From Sipunculus nudus (lineage: Eukaryota; Annelida; Sipuncula; Golfingiida; Sipunculidae), in contig CM049306.1 of assembly GCA_026874595.1 (NCBI GenBank), positions 18,593,019 to 18,657,018 of the forward strand: DNA of 64,000 bases, in the 5' to 3' direction. The notes under the pieces were generated by a model. It was not told the origin of the DNA and ran no database searches. It was given only the letters and a program-made list of their open reading frames with translations. Of this stretch, positions 11,039-24,262 are shown in pieces; the stretch's first letter is position 1, and every line of letters begins with the position of its first letter. The position numbers and the translations under genes were made by a program.

Positions 11039-11193
11039 TGTTACGGGGTGACATAAAAGCGGACCGAACTGTCTCGCTAGTGAAGCATGCTTTTCTAACG
11101 AAGCGGTTTGAATGCTGGACATGTGCCCCACCGACATTGGTTCAAATCTCGGATCGGCCCAAACTTTCCCCTGCGCAATTTGTCTTTGTAACA
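11039..11193 (+). repeat. TRIM LTR 3
   Basis: 155 bp, starting TGTTACGGGG and ending TTTGTAACA. It is highly similar to LTR 1, with scattered substitutions in the A and B boxes (TAACGAAGCGG, GGTTCAAATC). Confidence 0.88.
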
Positions 11194-11439
11194 ACAAGGA
11201 AAGAGGTACCATTGTGCACTTATAGGTGTGACAAGCATGATGTGACAATGCCTTGAATGATATGTAATATATATTTATATAATATATGAATGTAGATTCC
11301 CCAGTTTGTGAACCCAGTGAATCCCCAGTTTCCTGTGGGAAGATACCTTACCTGACTGAGGGAACAGGGGCGGCCTTGTTTGAAATGGGTTGCTAAGGAC
11401 GGGGAGGGGGTAGGGGTACCGGGCAGCGTCCACATTCTA

Positions 11440-11722
11440 GCGCGCGCCAGACGAGGTCTGTCATTTGAGTGGGATTTACCTATGCGCGCAAGGGGGAATC
11501 CAATCTAGACCGCGCTAGATTGCAGTATTTATCTGCGTAAACGCAATGCAGATTCTAGGCCGGGCCAAGTGCAATGCGGCCTAACAAGACAGGGTGTCGC
11601 GCTCTACAGGGTAACTTGGTCCGGCACAGTGTGAACGCAAGTTAAAATGTAGCCCGCTCCAGATTTTTCTGGACCGTTCTAGCGCGAGCCACATTTTTCT
11701 AGTGCATGTAAATGGGGCTAAT
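11440..11722 (-). mobile_element. GC-rich MITE copy, truncated
   Basis: From about 11497 to 11722 the sequence aligns, in reverse complement, with the left half of the element at 36737-37222. Shared blocks include GCGCTAGATTGCAGTATTTA, GCCGGGCCAAGTGCAATGCG and ATGTAGCCCGCTCCA. It keeps one terminus (TGTAAATGGGGCTAAT). The other end is lost or rearranged into CTAGCGCGCGCCAG sequence. It has no coding capacity. Confidence 0.85.
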
Positions 11723-14700
11723 ATCGCCAAATACAGCCATGCACAGGCAGTGTCGGATATACGTTTGGACTGAGCTGGATGCAGCTCAGGGCCTCACATG
11801 CTAAGATTATGGGTAAGCATTTGCCTCAAAATGAAGGAACGCCTCTATTTGTCTTTGATTTTACTTTATAAAGGCTACAGGATGAGTTGATGTGTATCAT
11901 CACACAACGGTCTTGTGCCCCCCCCCCCCCCCCCAGTGAACTAATGCTAATGTCATGACATCGAGAAAAGTTAAAAAGCAGCAGTTACTGTAATGGCTGT
12001 ATAGAGGCTTGATCATAGCTCTGGACATCGTGTGTTAACTTAATTAATAATTACATAATTTGTCATAACATTAAAAATTATAAATGTATAGTCATTCTCT
12101 TTTAGCAATTCTATAATTCTAGAAATGTTCCATTTTTATTTTAAAGAAGGTGTCTTTTTTTTCTTTTTATCAGAAGGGCTTCCCTGAGTTTTTGAGACCA
12201 GGACCTCCAATTGTCTAAATCCGACACAGACCATGAGACCGAACACTTCACATAAGGGTCGTCTGCTGTGTCTGTTTTGAAACAGGCATCGTGTATGGCA
12301 GGTTTCTTTTGTGAAAACAAATACAGATCCGAGACAATGGCAGGAATATATGCGTGACTTTAACAGTAATTAAATTGCATGAGAGGTGACTTATATGGAT
12401 CCTTCTTTTCCAGCGCACCAGAGCCGATCACCCAGTACTGCTGAGTGCCGACAGATGATGCTAATTTGGAGGGGAAGTCTATTATATTTCGGCACCATAT
12501 CTATACTTACCCCAACAAAAAGGCAGTGTTATTTTATATCCAAACTCTGATAGGCATCTTATGTCTAAAAACGGTAACCAACCACTAGCTTACAATTAAG
12601 GCAAAGGCATCAAGATAAGAAGCTTTATGGAATCCGGTCTGTTAATTAAACTATATACGCCTGAGCCTGAAAGCCAGGGCATCAGATGACAAAAACAGAA
12701 AGATCTAAAATGAAAAAGAAGAGACATGAAAGAGTAGATGGTACTAATTAAATGACCCGTAAACCACGTTAATGCACTTAGCCATGGCACTTAGGTATGA
12801 AAGAGGCAGTTTTCGCAGCAGGATAAAACCCAATGTAAACGTTTTTCTTGCCCTTAGTGAATCACTGTAGTGAGTTAGTTATGAGGTTAGCCGCCAGATG
12901 GCAGCAACTACGACTGACACGGGTTTTGCAGTGCTGCCCATTGTTTGTTTACTGCCAGTGTGTTAGAAGTACAGTAGGTTCTCAGAAGCCTGACTCGTTT
13001 CACTCCTATTTCAGGGAGGTTTACAGCATAATAACATTGCTAAAATTGGACAAATAACTTAGATAAACATTTGGCTTAACAATTAATCATTTAGGTGTTA
13101 AAGGCGTTTACTGTATCGTGTCATGTACCAGAGGTATAGACATGGTAACATCACGCCTCGCCTCTCCAGTCGTAATCTCCATTTATATTTTGTTCTCCCC
13201 TCCCCCATTCATTATAATCCATCCCTGTAAACTCGGTAAAATATCAGTAAGGTTTTCGTATACTCAGCGCTGGATTTAAACATTCGAAGACCAAGGCAAT
13301 GCAGGAGAGTATCTGTGTGGCCGTAAGAAATAAACCATGCATGTTATCTACTTTATCAATCTGACAATGGTAGAACTATAAAAATACTGTTTGTGAATTT
13401 ATAAGCTTAAATAACATGTGATGTTCATGGCGACGCTGGTATAGGGCATTCATGCAGAGACATGTCAATTGGTTGTGGTAAATGTTAATATTACTTAGCA
13501 ACTGGGCTAACCGGTTTCACATGTTACTAGGAAAGTCAAGTAAGTTCAGGAATAACAAAGTGTGTGTTCATGAAATTTTAACATGCTCTTTATTTGGGAC
13601 TAGGTTCTTTCAAATGAATTTTTTTTTACTTTGCAGGAAGCACCCCACTCCTACCCCTTTTTAATACTGCCTTATTAACAGGCAATGTACTGCAGCCTTC
13701 TCTGTCAATGGGTACATTCTGAATTGCACTTCCTTTTTCAGATTACCAAATCCCATGTAACTTGAAATCTCGTTCAAAATGCCGGGGGATAGGAAGAAAT
13801 ATATTCAAGATTCCAAACAATCTTGAGTAAACTTGAAATCGATTTCCCCTTGATCCCAACATTTTTAGAATACTCCTTCCCAAACAGTGTAGTTGTTTAT
13901 TTGTGTTTATTCTTTTTACTTATTTTATGCATATATGTGTGTGATTCTCATTCCTTTATCACTTATCGTTGTGATTTTTTCTATTTCTTTTTTTTTTTTG
14001 GAATGCCTCAGAATGTTTTATATTTCATATATTTATTATCTCTCATCATCGGCATCCCATCAATAAATCGAGCTCAAAGTGAACTATAAATATGGTTCAA
14101 TACAAAATAATAGAATTATATACAAAGTCAGTTAACACGAAGACAATACCATCGATAATTCCACAGATTTAACATCTGGTATTTAAAAATTTAAAAACGT
14201 TGTGATTTTTTAAATCTGATTCATGTTTTCCTAAATAACTTCTCACGGATTCACAACCAGAAACGATCTATTTTAGTGTCTACTATTTTTGCACTTTAAA
14301 GGATACTTTATGTAAAAGGAACAAATGAAACTTTATGTTAACAGTAACCCCTTTTTAGTGTTTTGAAAAATAACTTCCCCAATATATCAATATTAGCAAA
14401 TGTCAAACATATCGACTCTCATGACTGTGTTGTATAGAATACTTTCATTAATAATGTAATCAATGGTTTTGGAGGGATCCGGGCCGGTGTAATATTTTGC
14501 TGTATTTAATAATGGACATATTGCAAGAATACAGTGAACACACACGCCAGAGGCTGTATGTTCATGGCTGGACAGACGGAAACCTCATTAAACTGGAACA
14601 CATGTACGTCTCGAAATATATCACGCCTGGCTGCTCATCCACTAAACCAAATAACATCTATAAATTAATCTACAGTCACAGCCGTAAGCGATACGGCCGG

Positions 14701-16769
14701 CTTTATCTGTAAACGGCCAGGTCTTCCCAGAGGCAGCCAAGCCTTTGCTGTAGATTTACAGTGAGTCAAAAAGAATGGCGGCGGTGGGCTCAGAGGATCC
14801 ATTAAAACACTGTTATTGTGCGGATGGTTGGGGATGGGTTGCTCCTTCCTACAAATCAAAACCAATGAGGATCTAAATACTGTGTAGAAGGATAAAGAAA
14901 ATTTGTGATTGATAGGTTCTTCACGTCAATGGGGTCAAAGAGTTCGAGAGGCAACGGTGATGGGCTGGGCGGAAGTAAAAAGTCACCCGAAAGACGGTTA
15001 ACAGGACGTCGTGTCATTAACTTTATACAGTAGTGCGCCGTTTTTTCCAGAAATCTTGAGGGAGGCGATTTTATTAAGATCAATGTTCGTTTGGACAAAC
15101 GGTCGGGCAGATCTCATATAATACTTTTATAACCTTTAAAAAACGTAAATCCATTTCAAGCTAGCGTTTACTATTAAAAAGAAATCGAGTGAATTTTGGA
15201 AATCATATGTTTTTATGAAGTTTGGGGTCATCTAAGCTAGTCTAAATGCGAATCTGGGCCCGACATTATCATATAACTGATATTTTATACCAACAAGCGA
15301 CATAATATTTGATTAATCCCAACCTAAATCCCGTTTCGCGTTCTCATTTTTCTCTTGCATGGCAGTAGCTCACTGATTTTGATAACATGATAGTGAAAGT
15401 TGCATCCAAACAATCTTGAAAGAAAACGCTTTGTGTGTACAGTGTGACGGTGAGAGTTGTCTGGCATATACCCTTATTCATTAATGCCAAGCTTTAATTA
15501 ACTAAATTAGGTAATACATTTATAAACAATCACTAAACTAGTAGATGTATTAACAAACACTAAAATTTCAGTAATATTCTACTTTTATCAATTGGAAAAA
15601 AAGGTTTTTTTTGTATCCCATGCATGATCGGAGGCCTTATAAATAAGGGCGTCCCAAGGCCGTTAACCCAGGGCATCTAGTCGCTTTAATATTATACCCT
15701 ACACTTCATGAATACCGCTCTGGATTCATCCACTAATAAGGTACAAAAAGATTAACATAAAAGTCGCATGTGTTGTCCCAATACAAAATTAACTTGTGAG
15801 ATGTAGCAGCTTTAGTGCTGGTCTGTAATGTTTTATTGATGACGCATCGTTAGTCTAGACGTCCGGTTCATGCCGACAAACAATCTTTTATCTCCCAGAC
15901 TTGCGCATTCCCTTGTCAAATATTAATACCAGAACATGAATTATGCAAAAATATTTAATTTAAGCCACCCATGTATTGTCGAGGTGAAGGGTCCCGTGGT
16001 CACGTGACATCTCGTTTGGAGCAAAATGATATAGTGGCAAGGAAGACTGTAAAGTATTGGAAATAGTCTCACACCTCCTGGCAATAATGGACGTGTAGCA
16101 TTGTATGCAGGAATATACATCCATGAATACGATGATACACAACTCAAGATTTATGTGAAGAAAAACTGAGTAATGCATCGCCCCAGGGGCCCCCGGGAGC
16201 TCGTATAATGGAGGACGTATATACTTTAATACATAACACATTGGATCTGATATTAATACCAATGGAGGTGACACGCTGGTGTCAGATCGTTCGTTAAAAT
16301 AAGCCATATATCAACTTGTATGTTTTTAAAACAGATGTAATAAATATGAATAGAATACGTTGGTCGTTTAAGTTTTTTCATTAAGTTTTCAAGTTTCATT
16401 CCTGTTTTAATTAAAATTCAAAATGATTTTCTTCATCGTGGACTCAGTGGAATTTACTGGTTTGCCGAACATATTGAGGAACCTGTTCCCTTATTTACCG
16501 GGAATCTCTAGTACAAGTCGCGGATATCACATGCCGTGTGTTAAGATGGAAACGGGACGAAAGCATATATCTAGCGTCTTGGTCAAATACAATTCCATTT
16601 CTCCCCACCAATTAAGTAATATCATATTTAATAGACGTGGTGTTGCACTGTTTATATTTGATATTCTGGTCGCAACAAAGTATTTATAAAGAAATGCATT
16701 CATCAAAATAGATATATTCATTTAAATTGAGTATATATATGAATATATATTTATATTATTTCTTATATA

Positions 16770-16772
<3 letters not shown>
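11723..16772. other. Long intergenic stretch, no gene recognised
   Basis: About 5 kb of AT-rich sequence with no repeat family I could match to elsewhere in the window. Features are minor: a C run at 11920-11934, and a TATAAATA-containing segment near 15639. Open frames are below about 115 codons, overlap on both strands, and show no motif I recognise. Confidence 0.5.

Positions 16773-16800
<28 letters not shown>
16773..16800. repeat. (TA)n microsatellite
   Basis: Short TA run preceded by GAATATATATTTATATTATT-type imperfect repeats and followed by a C run at 16829-16841. Confidence 0.93.
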
Positions 16801-16804
<4 letters not shown>

Positions 16805-17555
16805 TCTTAAAAGCTTTATTCACGCTGCCCCCCCCCCCCCCTATATATGCTCAAAGAATCAACGAAACCTCTATTATTTTTACTCTGCATGCAGAATTGC
16901 TCCATTCGCTTTTCCTGCGATTTCTCCGCTTACAGAACGCTTTAACCGGTTGATATATAGATACACAAAAAGTATCGCAACACACACCACTTTTCTTCTT
17001 GATTCAGTTCAGTAATATATGTTAGCTCGTAAGGGTGGTGTGTAGGATTGTGGATAACGGGCGGAGAGGGGGGTTCTACTGGATATTCATTCCAAAGCTC
17101 GAAAATGGATATTTTGAGCGTTTTTATAATTCAATTAACACACCGGACTTATAAAGAGGAGGTCCCAGTCCTTCTGCATTTAAGGTTATCCATAAATGAA
17201 ATCTATATAGGGTATATGCTTTCATTTTACATTTTCGGAAAGATAATCATCTGCAATATGTCTGGAATAGGAAACAATTATATCATACGGGTCTCTTTTT
17301 TTTTTTTTTTTGTTTAAATCCAAGCTTCCTTGGTGCTGTTATTTAAAGCCTAGAGAAATACGTAAAATGTTACTCAGATGACAGAGAAACTGTTTATGTA
17401 GGGATGGGAACACTTTTTTAAACATGCTTTCAAGGAGTCAGTGATGAAAGAAACCCTTGTGTTTTGTAAAACAAACACTAGAAGACCCTAGGTCGAGCGC
17501 TTGCCGAGGATATAGATCAGACAGACAGAATGGAAAATGCAAAAACTAATAAAAT
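16801..17555. other. Intergenic stretch, no gene seen
   Basis: Unique AT-rich sequence with a T run at about 17296-17311. No recognisable exon. Confidence 0.45.
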
Positions 17556-18430
17556 GAGCTATATTTGTGTAGATAGGATCATTTTGGACGTTATAAGCAA
17601 GATAATATCTTTTTTCTGTGTCCTGCCCTTGACCTATTTCCACTAAAAGCAAAAGACTTGCAGGAGTTTCGTTTTTCTATCAAATGTATAACTTTCAGAG
17701 CGATTGCTTGAGATTTGTGGCCTGTAGAGCGTAAAAAAGTGAAATCTTGTAATACGTGATTTCCCGAGATTAGGTATAAAGTCCAGTAATTGATCCAATG
17801 GTGCCTGAAAACCTCTCTAGACTATAATGTGACAACGTTAGATAAATGAGACCTCATCGTTTCGAATATCTTGTATTTCAGCCCAAAAAAATGCATAACT
17901 ATGGTAACAGCAGATTTAGACAGCTACATATAAGAGAAAAGCCATGGAATGGCGAGTAAAATGAGCTACAGTTTATTTGGCTACGATATATTTTGACGAA
18001 GAAAAAACTATTTTGTAGTTTTTTTATCACCTTGACCGTTACCTTTGGACTATTTACTCTGAAAGACAAATTAGGTATCATATCACAAGTATAACATTCG
18101 GAGGGATTGTTTATAAAATCCTGTCTGTGGAAAGCCATATGCCAGACGAAAGAGCAGGCAGGGAGGCGAATTTGGCGAGATGACAATTGACTAGATAAAC
18201 ATATTGAGCTATATTTTATGTAGCTAAGGTTTATAGTTTTGGAAATCTGGTAAAAGAATATCTTTTGGTGTTTTCAGTGTAGCGCACCCTAGCGGCTATT
18301 TTCCGAAAATGAAAAATCTGTTTTGAGATATTAGTGTAAGACATAAGTTGTACCAGTTTCCAAAGGATTCCTGCCAAACTGTGGGCTATAGAATGGTATA
18401 TATAAGACACAAGAACAAGCAAGCAAGCAA
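17556..18430 (-). repeat. Dispersed composite repeat, inverted partner of 55.5-57.0 kb
   Basis: Read on the minus strand this is colinear with 55540-56960 on the plus strand. Shared landmarks include CTTTGGAAACTGGTAC, CTTACACTAATATCTCAAAA, GGAAAATAGCCGCTAGGG, TCTAAATCTGCTGTTACCAT and the CAAGATTTCACTTTT segment. There is no coding frame. The family is not identified. Confidence 0.85.
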
Positions 18431-18789
18431 AATTGAGGAGGAAATAAGGCCAAAAGCATAATGCAGATTTACACAGGATAAAAAAATTAGATACAGCAAG
18501 ACACAGATAGAAATAAAACTAAGGGCAGAAGAAAGAGAAGGGGGATTAAAAGACGAAAGAGCGTGAGACAACAACAGCTCTCAAAATTAAAAATTAATCG
18601 ATATAATGAATTGAAAACTACTTAGCAATTGGCAAATATACTTTATGTAAATAGCTAATATTTTTATAACGAAGCTTCACCTTCAGACCAGTGAACTGTG
18701 TTGTATAACTGTTTTGAAGTCAAATGTACACACGACACAGGGATAATAAATATAAGCAGATAATGAATAATTCAGGTAATAAGATACTG

Positions 18790-18847
<58 letters not shown>
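18790..18847. repeat. Compound (CA)n-(TA)n microsatellite
   Basis: CA run of about 16 bp followed by about 42 bp of TA. Confidence 0.96.
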
Positions 18848-18851
<4 letters not shown>

Positions 18852-20269
18852 GCCTTAACTTCGCAAATCAGTGAACTAGATACAAGACATTTACTCTGGG
18901 CGTAGATATAAAAGCCCGTTGTCATGTGTGCTGTAATTCCAGAAATTGCACTGGTCCGACACCTACTGATCCAGGCGGGCCTCTGCCAATTAAGAAGTGA
19001 AAAATGACCAGACTGTTGATTAGGTGCAGCCCGGATCCGGTCGTCCTCGCAGCTAATCTACGACAATCACACTTTTATTAACCTTCCTCTGGAACCTTTT
19101 TTACGTCCCAGCGGTCTTCGCGGTGCCCTCAGCGTAATGAACTTGTTGTGAGAACGAACACTTTTTCAATGGAGTATTTTGGAACACGATTATTGTTATT
19201 TACGGTAATACTACAATCCTTCCTAGAGCCATCTTGAAACGATTGGGTTGTTTTGAATATTTTTGTTGTTGTTTCACAAAACTGTGGTTCTTTGCTGTGT
19301 ACTAATACTGTACTCCCAGTTTATAATCCATTTTGTGTAAGAGGATATACAGATGGTTTGTGCAGTATGACCTCAGTCAGAAATTATATGTGTTCACAGA
19401 ATCATTTATATTAAGCACGCTTCATTAAATAAATGTGGCCCCATGAATAATTCTATTAAAAAGGCCACAATGTTATAAAACTGTAAAAGCTAGAACTAGA
19501 ATAATTTTATTTCATACAGGCAACTCTTTGATATCTAATAGATGATTCGATTACCACTGGAAAAATCTACAGAGAATTGTTATAGAATATAGGGAGTTCA
19601 GGGATACATCTCTGTATACCAGGCATAAATCTCCGGTAAATGTAAAAACTTTGCATGATATTTAATTTATTAATTAAAGATGATAGTTAAAAATGTTTAA
19701 ATACACTCACATGAACAAATGTTAATTTTTAAGTGATGAGAACTACACCTCCTCATAAATTTGTCAAAAATGAAGACAACCCCCAAAATTTACTAAGTGA
19801 AATGCTCTCACCAAGATTAATATATATGTGCAAAACATAGTGAGAATTCATACAGCCTTCGCTGAGAAAAGCCATTCTTTGTGTTTGAGTTCAATACAAA
19901 AGCGAACGAAGCAGGGCTAAAGTACCAGTGCGTCTGTCATGGTTCTGAAACACTGGTTTTCTCCAGCTTTCTACATAATTTGCATGAGAGGGATATACAT
20001 CAGGATGATGCACGCTCATTTTATAATTAGTTACATCTTGACTGCATAATGGGCCACAACCTTCAAAAGAGTGCAATTTCTTATGGGCCAAAACAAAATA
20101 AATGCACATAAATCACCAAAATAAATGTAAGTTTAGCCACCAAATTTGTTCTGTGATCTTCTTTGTCTATTTTACACTTTTTTGGGGGGAGGGGGGATCT
20201 GTCCAGGCATATATGAGGTCTGCCGCTAGTTTTAACAGAAAGACGAAAGACGGACGCCCACCATGGCGT
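18848..20269. other. Intergenic stretch, no gene seen
   Basis: A more GC-balanced patch lies at 18950-19140, and the rest is AT-rich. No exon, RNA gene or TIR pair was recognised. Confidence 0.45.
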
Positions 20270-21130
20270 TTTCCACGTTTTCTACGGCTTTCCTGGCCCT
20301 GTAAGATATAACTGCAAATAAATATTTATTGGGCTTATTTCTTCCACGGATGAGTCGTACCACATTCTAAATTTCAGTCGGAAAAGTTTGCCTGACCAGT
20401 ATTGTATAATCAGAGGTTTCCAATTACTCTGGAACTTCAACATTTTCAAGCATTTTATCGGGCTATGTGAAATTCTTTGTCCGTCCAGGCCCCATAGGGC
20501 CCGAGAGATAAAACCTATACATATGCTGACTAACACAGTTAAAGACAAATGAGATTTTCTCTTTTTGTTCTTGCGTTTTCTTGTGTCTTTGGAAACTACT
20601 GGGGCCCACTCTGTCCCTTCTCAGCACTGATGATTAAATAACGAAGACAATTCAAATTTTCGCATTTTCAAGGAATTTTTCAATGCCCAAGGAAACTCCA
20701 TGGTGGACCCGGGCCCCATCAATAATCTACATATATGTAAGTTAACACAAATGCTAAAAGAGATTTCCTCCTTTTCAACAAATATCTTGTGCCCTAATGA
20801 AAGCACTTAGCCGGCCTGTGCATGCCCCTTAAGTCTATAATAAGTAACTCCCGATTAAAAAATTGTATGTTAGCTTATATAAATATCAAATATGACTATT
20901 TTTTCAGGCGTGTTACTGGCTTCTATATGAAACACCATTAATTCCTCAGGCCCTGCTAAAAATACCACGAAAGAAAACGAACTTTCGCATTTCAAGTGCC
21001 TTATCCATGACAAAGTCATGGCCTGCCTGGGCCCTCTCAGACTCTCTTGACAAAATTACTTATACCCACAAAATGAGACATACATTTTAAAACATTTAAT
21101 TGTGCCTTACAATTAATTTCTGGCTGGCCT
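20270..21130. repeat. Degenerate tandem repeat, roughly 200-320-bp units
   Basis: Loosely similar blocks recur near 20283, 20487, 20706 and 21021. Each has a TGGCCC / GGGCCC-type core followed by an A-rich segment with ACAnATGAGA-like sequence and CTTTTCTTG-like tracts. Alignment by eye is weak, and the period is irregular. Confidence 0.35.
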
Positions 21131-22649
21131 CCTGGCTGCGGAGGTTATGTTTTTGCCGGCCCTTGTTTTGCTTGTCTGTATTACTCAAAAAGTTACTAGT
21201 GGATTCTGATTATATTTTTACGATAGCTCGCCAATGCTACAAGGAACAATTAATTAAATTTTGGATCACCTTCTGAGTGCCCATATTCTAGTTATTCATC
21301 TGACAAATACCCTGCTTTACCTCAATCATATATAAAAACCAATATAGGCGCAAGGCGGTATCAGTATGTAGTTAGCGTGTCGTAACTGTAATTAGCATTC
21401 CTGATTACATCACACCAAACGGCCTTGTGGCAAATCTGCCCAAGGACTGGTTTTCTGGCATCATCTTAAGCCAAGTCACAATTGGGTGGGTACGGGGATT
21501 AGACGCTGATTAGTGTTGATAGCCTGGCCGTCGGCTTTGATGGGGCGGTAGGAAATCCTGCAGCAATAAAGTACATGGGTCACAAGGACGCAAGAATCCT
21601 ATTATGTCACTGTAACCACGGGTTCAGGTTCCTACGGAAGTCCACTTAATGTACGTGGCACATTGTGACTGTCTATACCTGTTCTGCGTTCAGAGGAGTG
21701 GGTGAAGCGCTCACAGTATAAGTAAAGCTTTTCCAGCCGGAATAACAAACTATATCATCGGAGTCACAGCCTTCACGCGTTGATCAGTTCTGGGGAAACA
21801 AGGTAAATCTGCACATTCTGTTTCAATTTTTTTTTTCATGTAAACTTGTTGAACAAGCCACACACTTAAATGTTGAACTGTCCTGGGCTTGTTTATTATA
21901 TGTCTTAAAAAGCTGTTGTTTATACTGATTTTCAACTGATATGATCTGTTTGGTCCAGCTATATAATCTGTCCAACGCTACCCGTCCAACGGTGATCTCA
22001 TGCACATCAATGATTTCTACCTTTGCAGCTCTGACATTCTTCATAGACCCATTAATATTCTAACCCACTGTATTCTCTTACATTTTCAGTATTTATGATA
22101 TTATATTGCCTGCTGTCAATATCCAACCTGTAGGACGGATTCAATTGTCGCTTCATGTGTTTTATAATGATTTAGGAATAACCTTTGCGACCATCTTGCC
22201 TGGGAAGAGATTCATATATCAGAAACTACTCCTGTCTTACCAAATGACATTTTATTACATTTTTAATATTTGCACAAAATATCTTTAGACTTTCTCAAGA
22301 CAGTATACTTGAATTTTCCTATATTTTTGCTTCTGATAATTTACATATCCTGAGTAATTGCCGTCGTATTAATAATTGCCATGTTTATATGTGTATTTAT
22401 GTGTATATATGTATTTCAAATGATCAGTCACAAGATCATAAAATTTACAGACAATGATTTCTCTTTTGAAATGTGCGAGGTTCATTCGCCCGATTTCCCA
22501 AAGGTAACATGCACGTGCGTTGATGTATGAACCGCAGGCTTTGAGATCCAGCGGTTTTATTTTATAACCAAATAAGACATTTACTTTAAAGACCAGCTGA
22601 TCGACCTTTATGGTGAACTTTATGGTATTTAATTTTTTAGGATACGCTA
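21131..22649. other. Intergenic stretch, no gene recognised
   Basis: GC-balanced and unique-looking between about 21340 and 21720. It could be conserved non-coding DNA or part of an exon, but no frame or splice signal supports a gene. Confidence 0.4.
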
Positions 22650-24262
22650 TGTGGAGACTTGGTCATCAACAATTTAAAAAAAAATAACTAAAGCAATTCA
22701 TGTCCACATTAAACAGTTATTATACACATTAAAAAGTCAATATCCACATTGGTACATAGTGACTTGGCTGGATTTATAGAGTATAGATATATTGGAGTAA
22801 ACATTCGCTTAATAAATGATATGATGCATTTTACAAAATTAAGAAAACTTTCCAGTATTTTGCTTCAAATAGAATATGAAAAGGCTTATGATACATTGGA
22901 ATGGGAATACATAATGTATATAAAAAAAGCAATGAAGGCCTTTAATGTTGGTGATCTTTTTATATGCTGGATTGATACAATCTACAATGATGTAACAACT
23001 TTTGTTATCAATAAAGGACTCCTTTCAAGACCTATCCAGCCAGAACGAGGAGTCAGACAGGGGTGTCCGCTGTCTCTCTTTTTTGTCCTCGCAGTAGAAC
23101 TCTTCTCAATTCATGTACGAAACAATCAAAATATACAAGGTATTACAATAAGAGACACGGGAATTAAAATATCCACAAATTGCTGACGACACCAGCTGCT
23201 TCTTTAAAGACAAAAACATAACAATTATCATCACCACAAAAGTAAAAAGTAAACAGTTAAATGGTACTCAGGAGACTTCAAAGTGCTGGGAATCAAATTA
23301 GGAGCGACAGAAGCAAAAACGATTGAATGCAATTTTTATGATAGACTGAAAGATATAGAGAATTTGTCTAAAATAGTGAACATGAGACCATTAACCCTGG
23401 AAGGAAGAATATCAGTAACGAAAGCATAAGCAATACCTAAGCTAATATTACCCCTGTCTGTCCTTTAAACATTCAAGCACAAAATCTGAGACAAGCTCAG
23501 GCATTTGTCGAAAGATTTATATGGGATCACAAACTCGCCAAAAATAAAAGATACGGTTTTAGTGTCGACTATAAGAACCGGTGAGTTAAATGCTCCAGAC
23601 TTAGTGACGCAAGATCTATCTTTAAAACTGATATAGTTAAAACAATACTTACGAACTCAACCTGTAAGGTGGAAGGTTATTATTGATTATTTTTAATAAG
23701 ATTCCTATGAACATAGCTGATATACAAAACAGTAGATGTAATACGCCTTTGCCAGATGACATTCCCTTATTCTACGTAAATATCTTTAATAACTTTTCAA
23801 ACTTGAAAAAAGACATACATCCCTCTTCCAGGGAAGATGTAACAAAAGAAATGTTATGGTTCATCACCATATACATATTAATGGTAGATCTGAATTAAAA
23901 CACTGGGGATATCTGAGATAAAAATGGTACTTTTAGTTCTAGTAAAGTAATGAATACTTTTAATAACTATTCACAGGATAGTTTCACATGACAGATGGCT
24001 TTACAAAATGAATATTGTAAGTTCTCCTGTGTGCAAACATTGTCATGAAGAAGAAGAAACCCTGATACACAAATATTGTAAATGTATAGAGCTATTCGAA
24101 TTTTGTTTTGATTATTTTGTAAGCTGGTGGGATGGTATATTAATTACAAATATGAGTCTTAAAGAAACGGACATATTATTTGGAAGTTATAATGATATTT
24201 TCGAAACTTATTTGAACTATTGTCTCTTAATGGGACGGTGTATTTCCCCCATAATGATATGA
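22650..24262 (+). pseudogene. Decayed LINE-type reverse transcriptase
   Basis: Remnant of a non-LTR retrotransposon polyprotein, broken by frameshifts and stops. The best-preserved frame, 22749-23186 (145 codons), has reverse-transcriptase signatures in order: YIGVNIRLIND; YEKAYDTLEWEYI (aspartate-containing motif A); and RGVRQGCPLSLFFVLAVE. The catalytic ADD box then continues in another frame: the frame ends near 23186 while IADDT is read one frame over. Downstream fragments resemble the thumb region and the C-terminal Cys/His zinc-knuckle motif (CKHCHEEEETLIHKYCKC at about 24029-24082) of LINE proteins. Homology may begin near 22650 with a damaged motif before the core. No endonuclease domain, 5' end or poly(A) tail is recognised, so the copy is 5'-truncated and inactive. 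The exact clade is undetermined. Confidence 0.88.

Larger units (their letters stand above)
10357..11193 (+). mobile_element. TRIM-like miniature LTR retrotransposon, tandem three-LTR form
   Basis: The structure is LTR (10357-10512), internal (10513-10652), LTR (10653-10902), internal (10903-11038), LTR (11039-11193). LTRs start TGTTACGGGGTGAC and end TAACA. The element is flanked by a perfect 4-bp duplication: ACAA at 10353-10356 and 11194-11197. Each internal region is about 140 bp and begins with a primer-binding site. In the second internal region, TGGGGGCTCGTCC at 10906-10918 is complementary to the 3' end of tRNA-Pro. Each internal region ends with a polypurine tract, AAGAGGGG(G). No gag or pol is present, so the element is non-autonomous. 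The tandem LTR-internal-LTR-internal-LTR form is usually explained by recombination between LTRs of element copies. The class assignment rests on structure seen directly. Confidence 0.9.

Noticed and set aside
10340-11256. Open frames on both strands with repeated Arg/Ala-rich peptides, also seen at 54743-55169
   Set aside because: They follow the TRIM LTR sequence; the peptide repetition is DNA repetition, and the frames conflict between strands.
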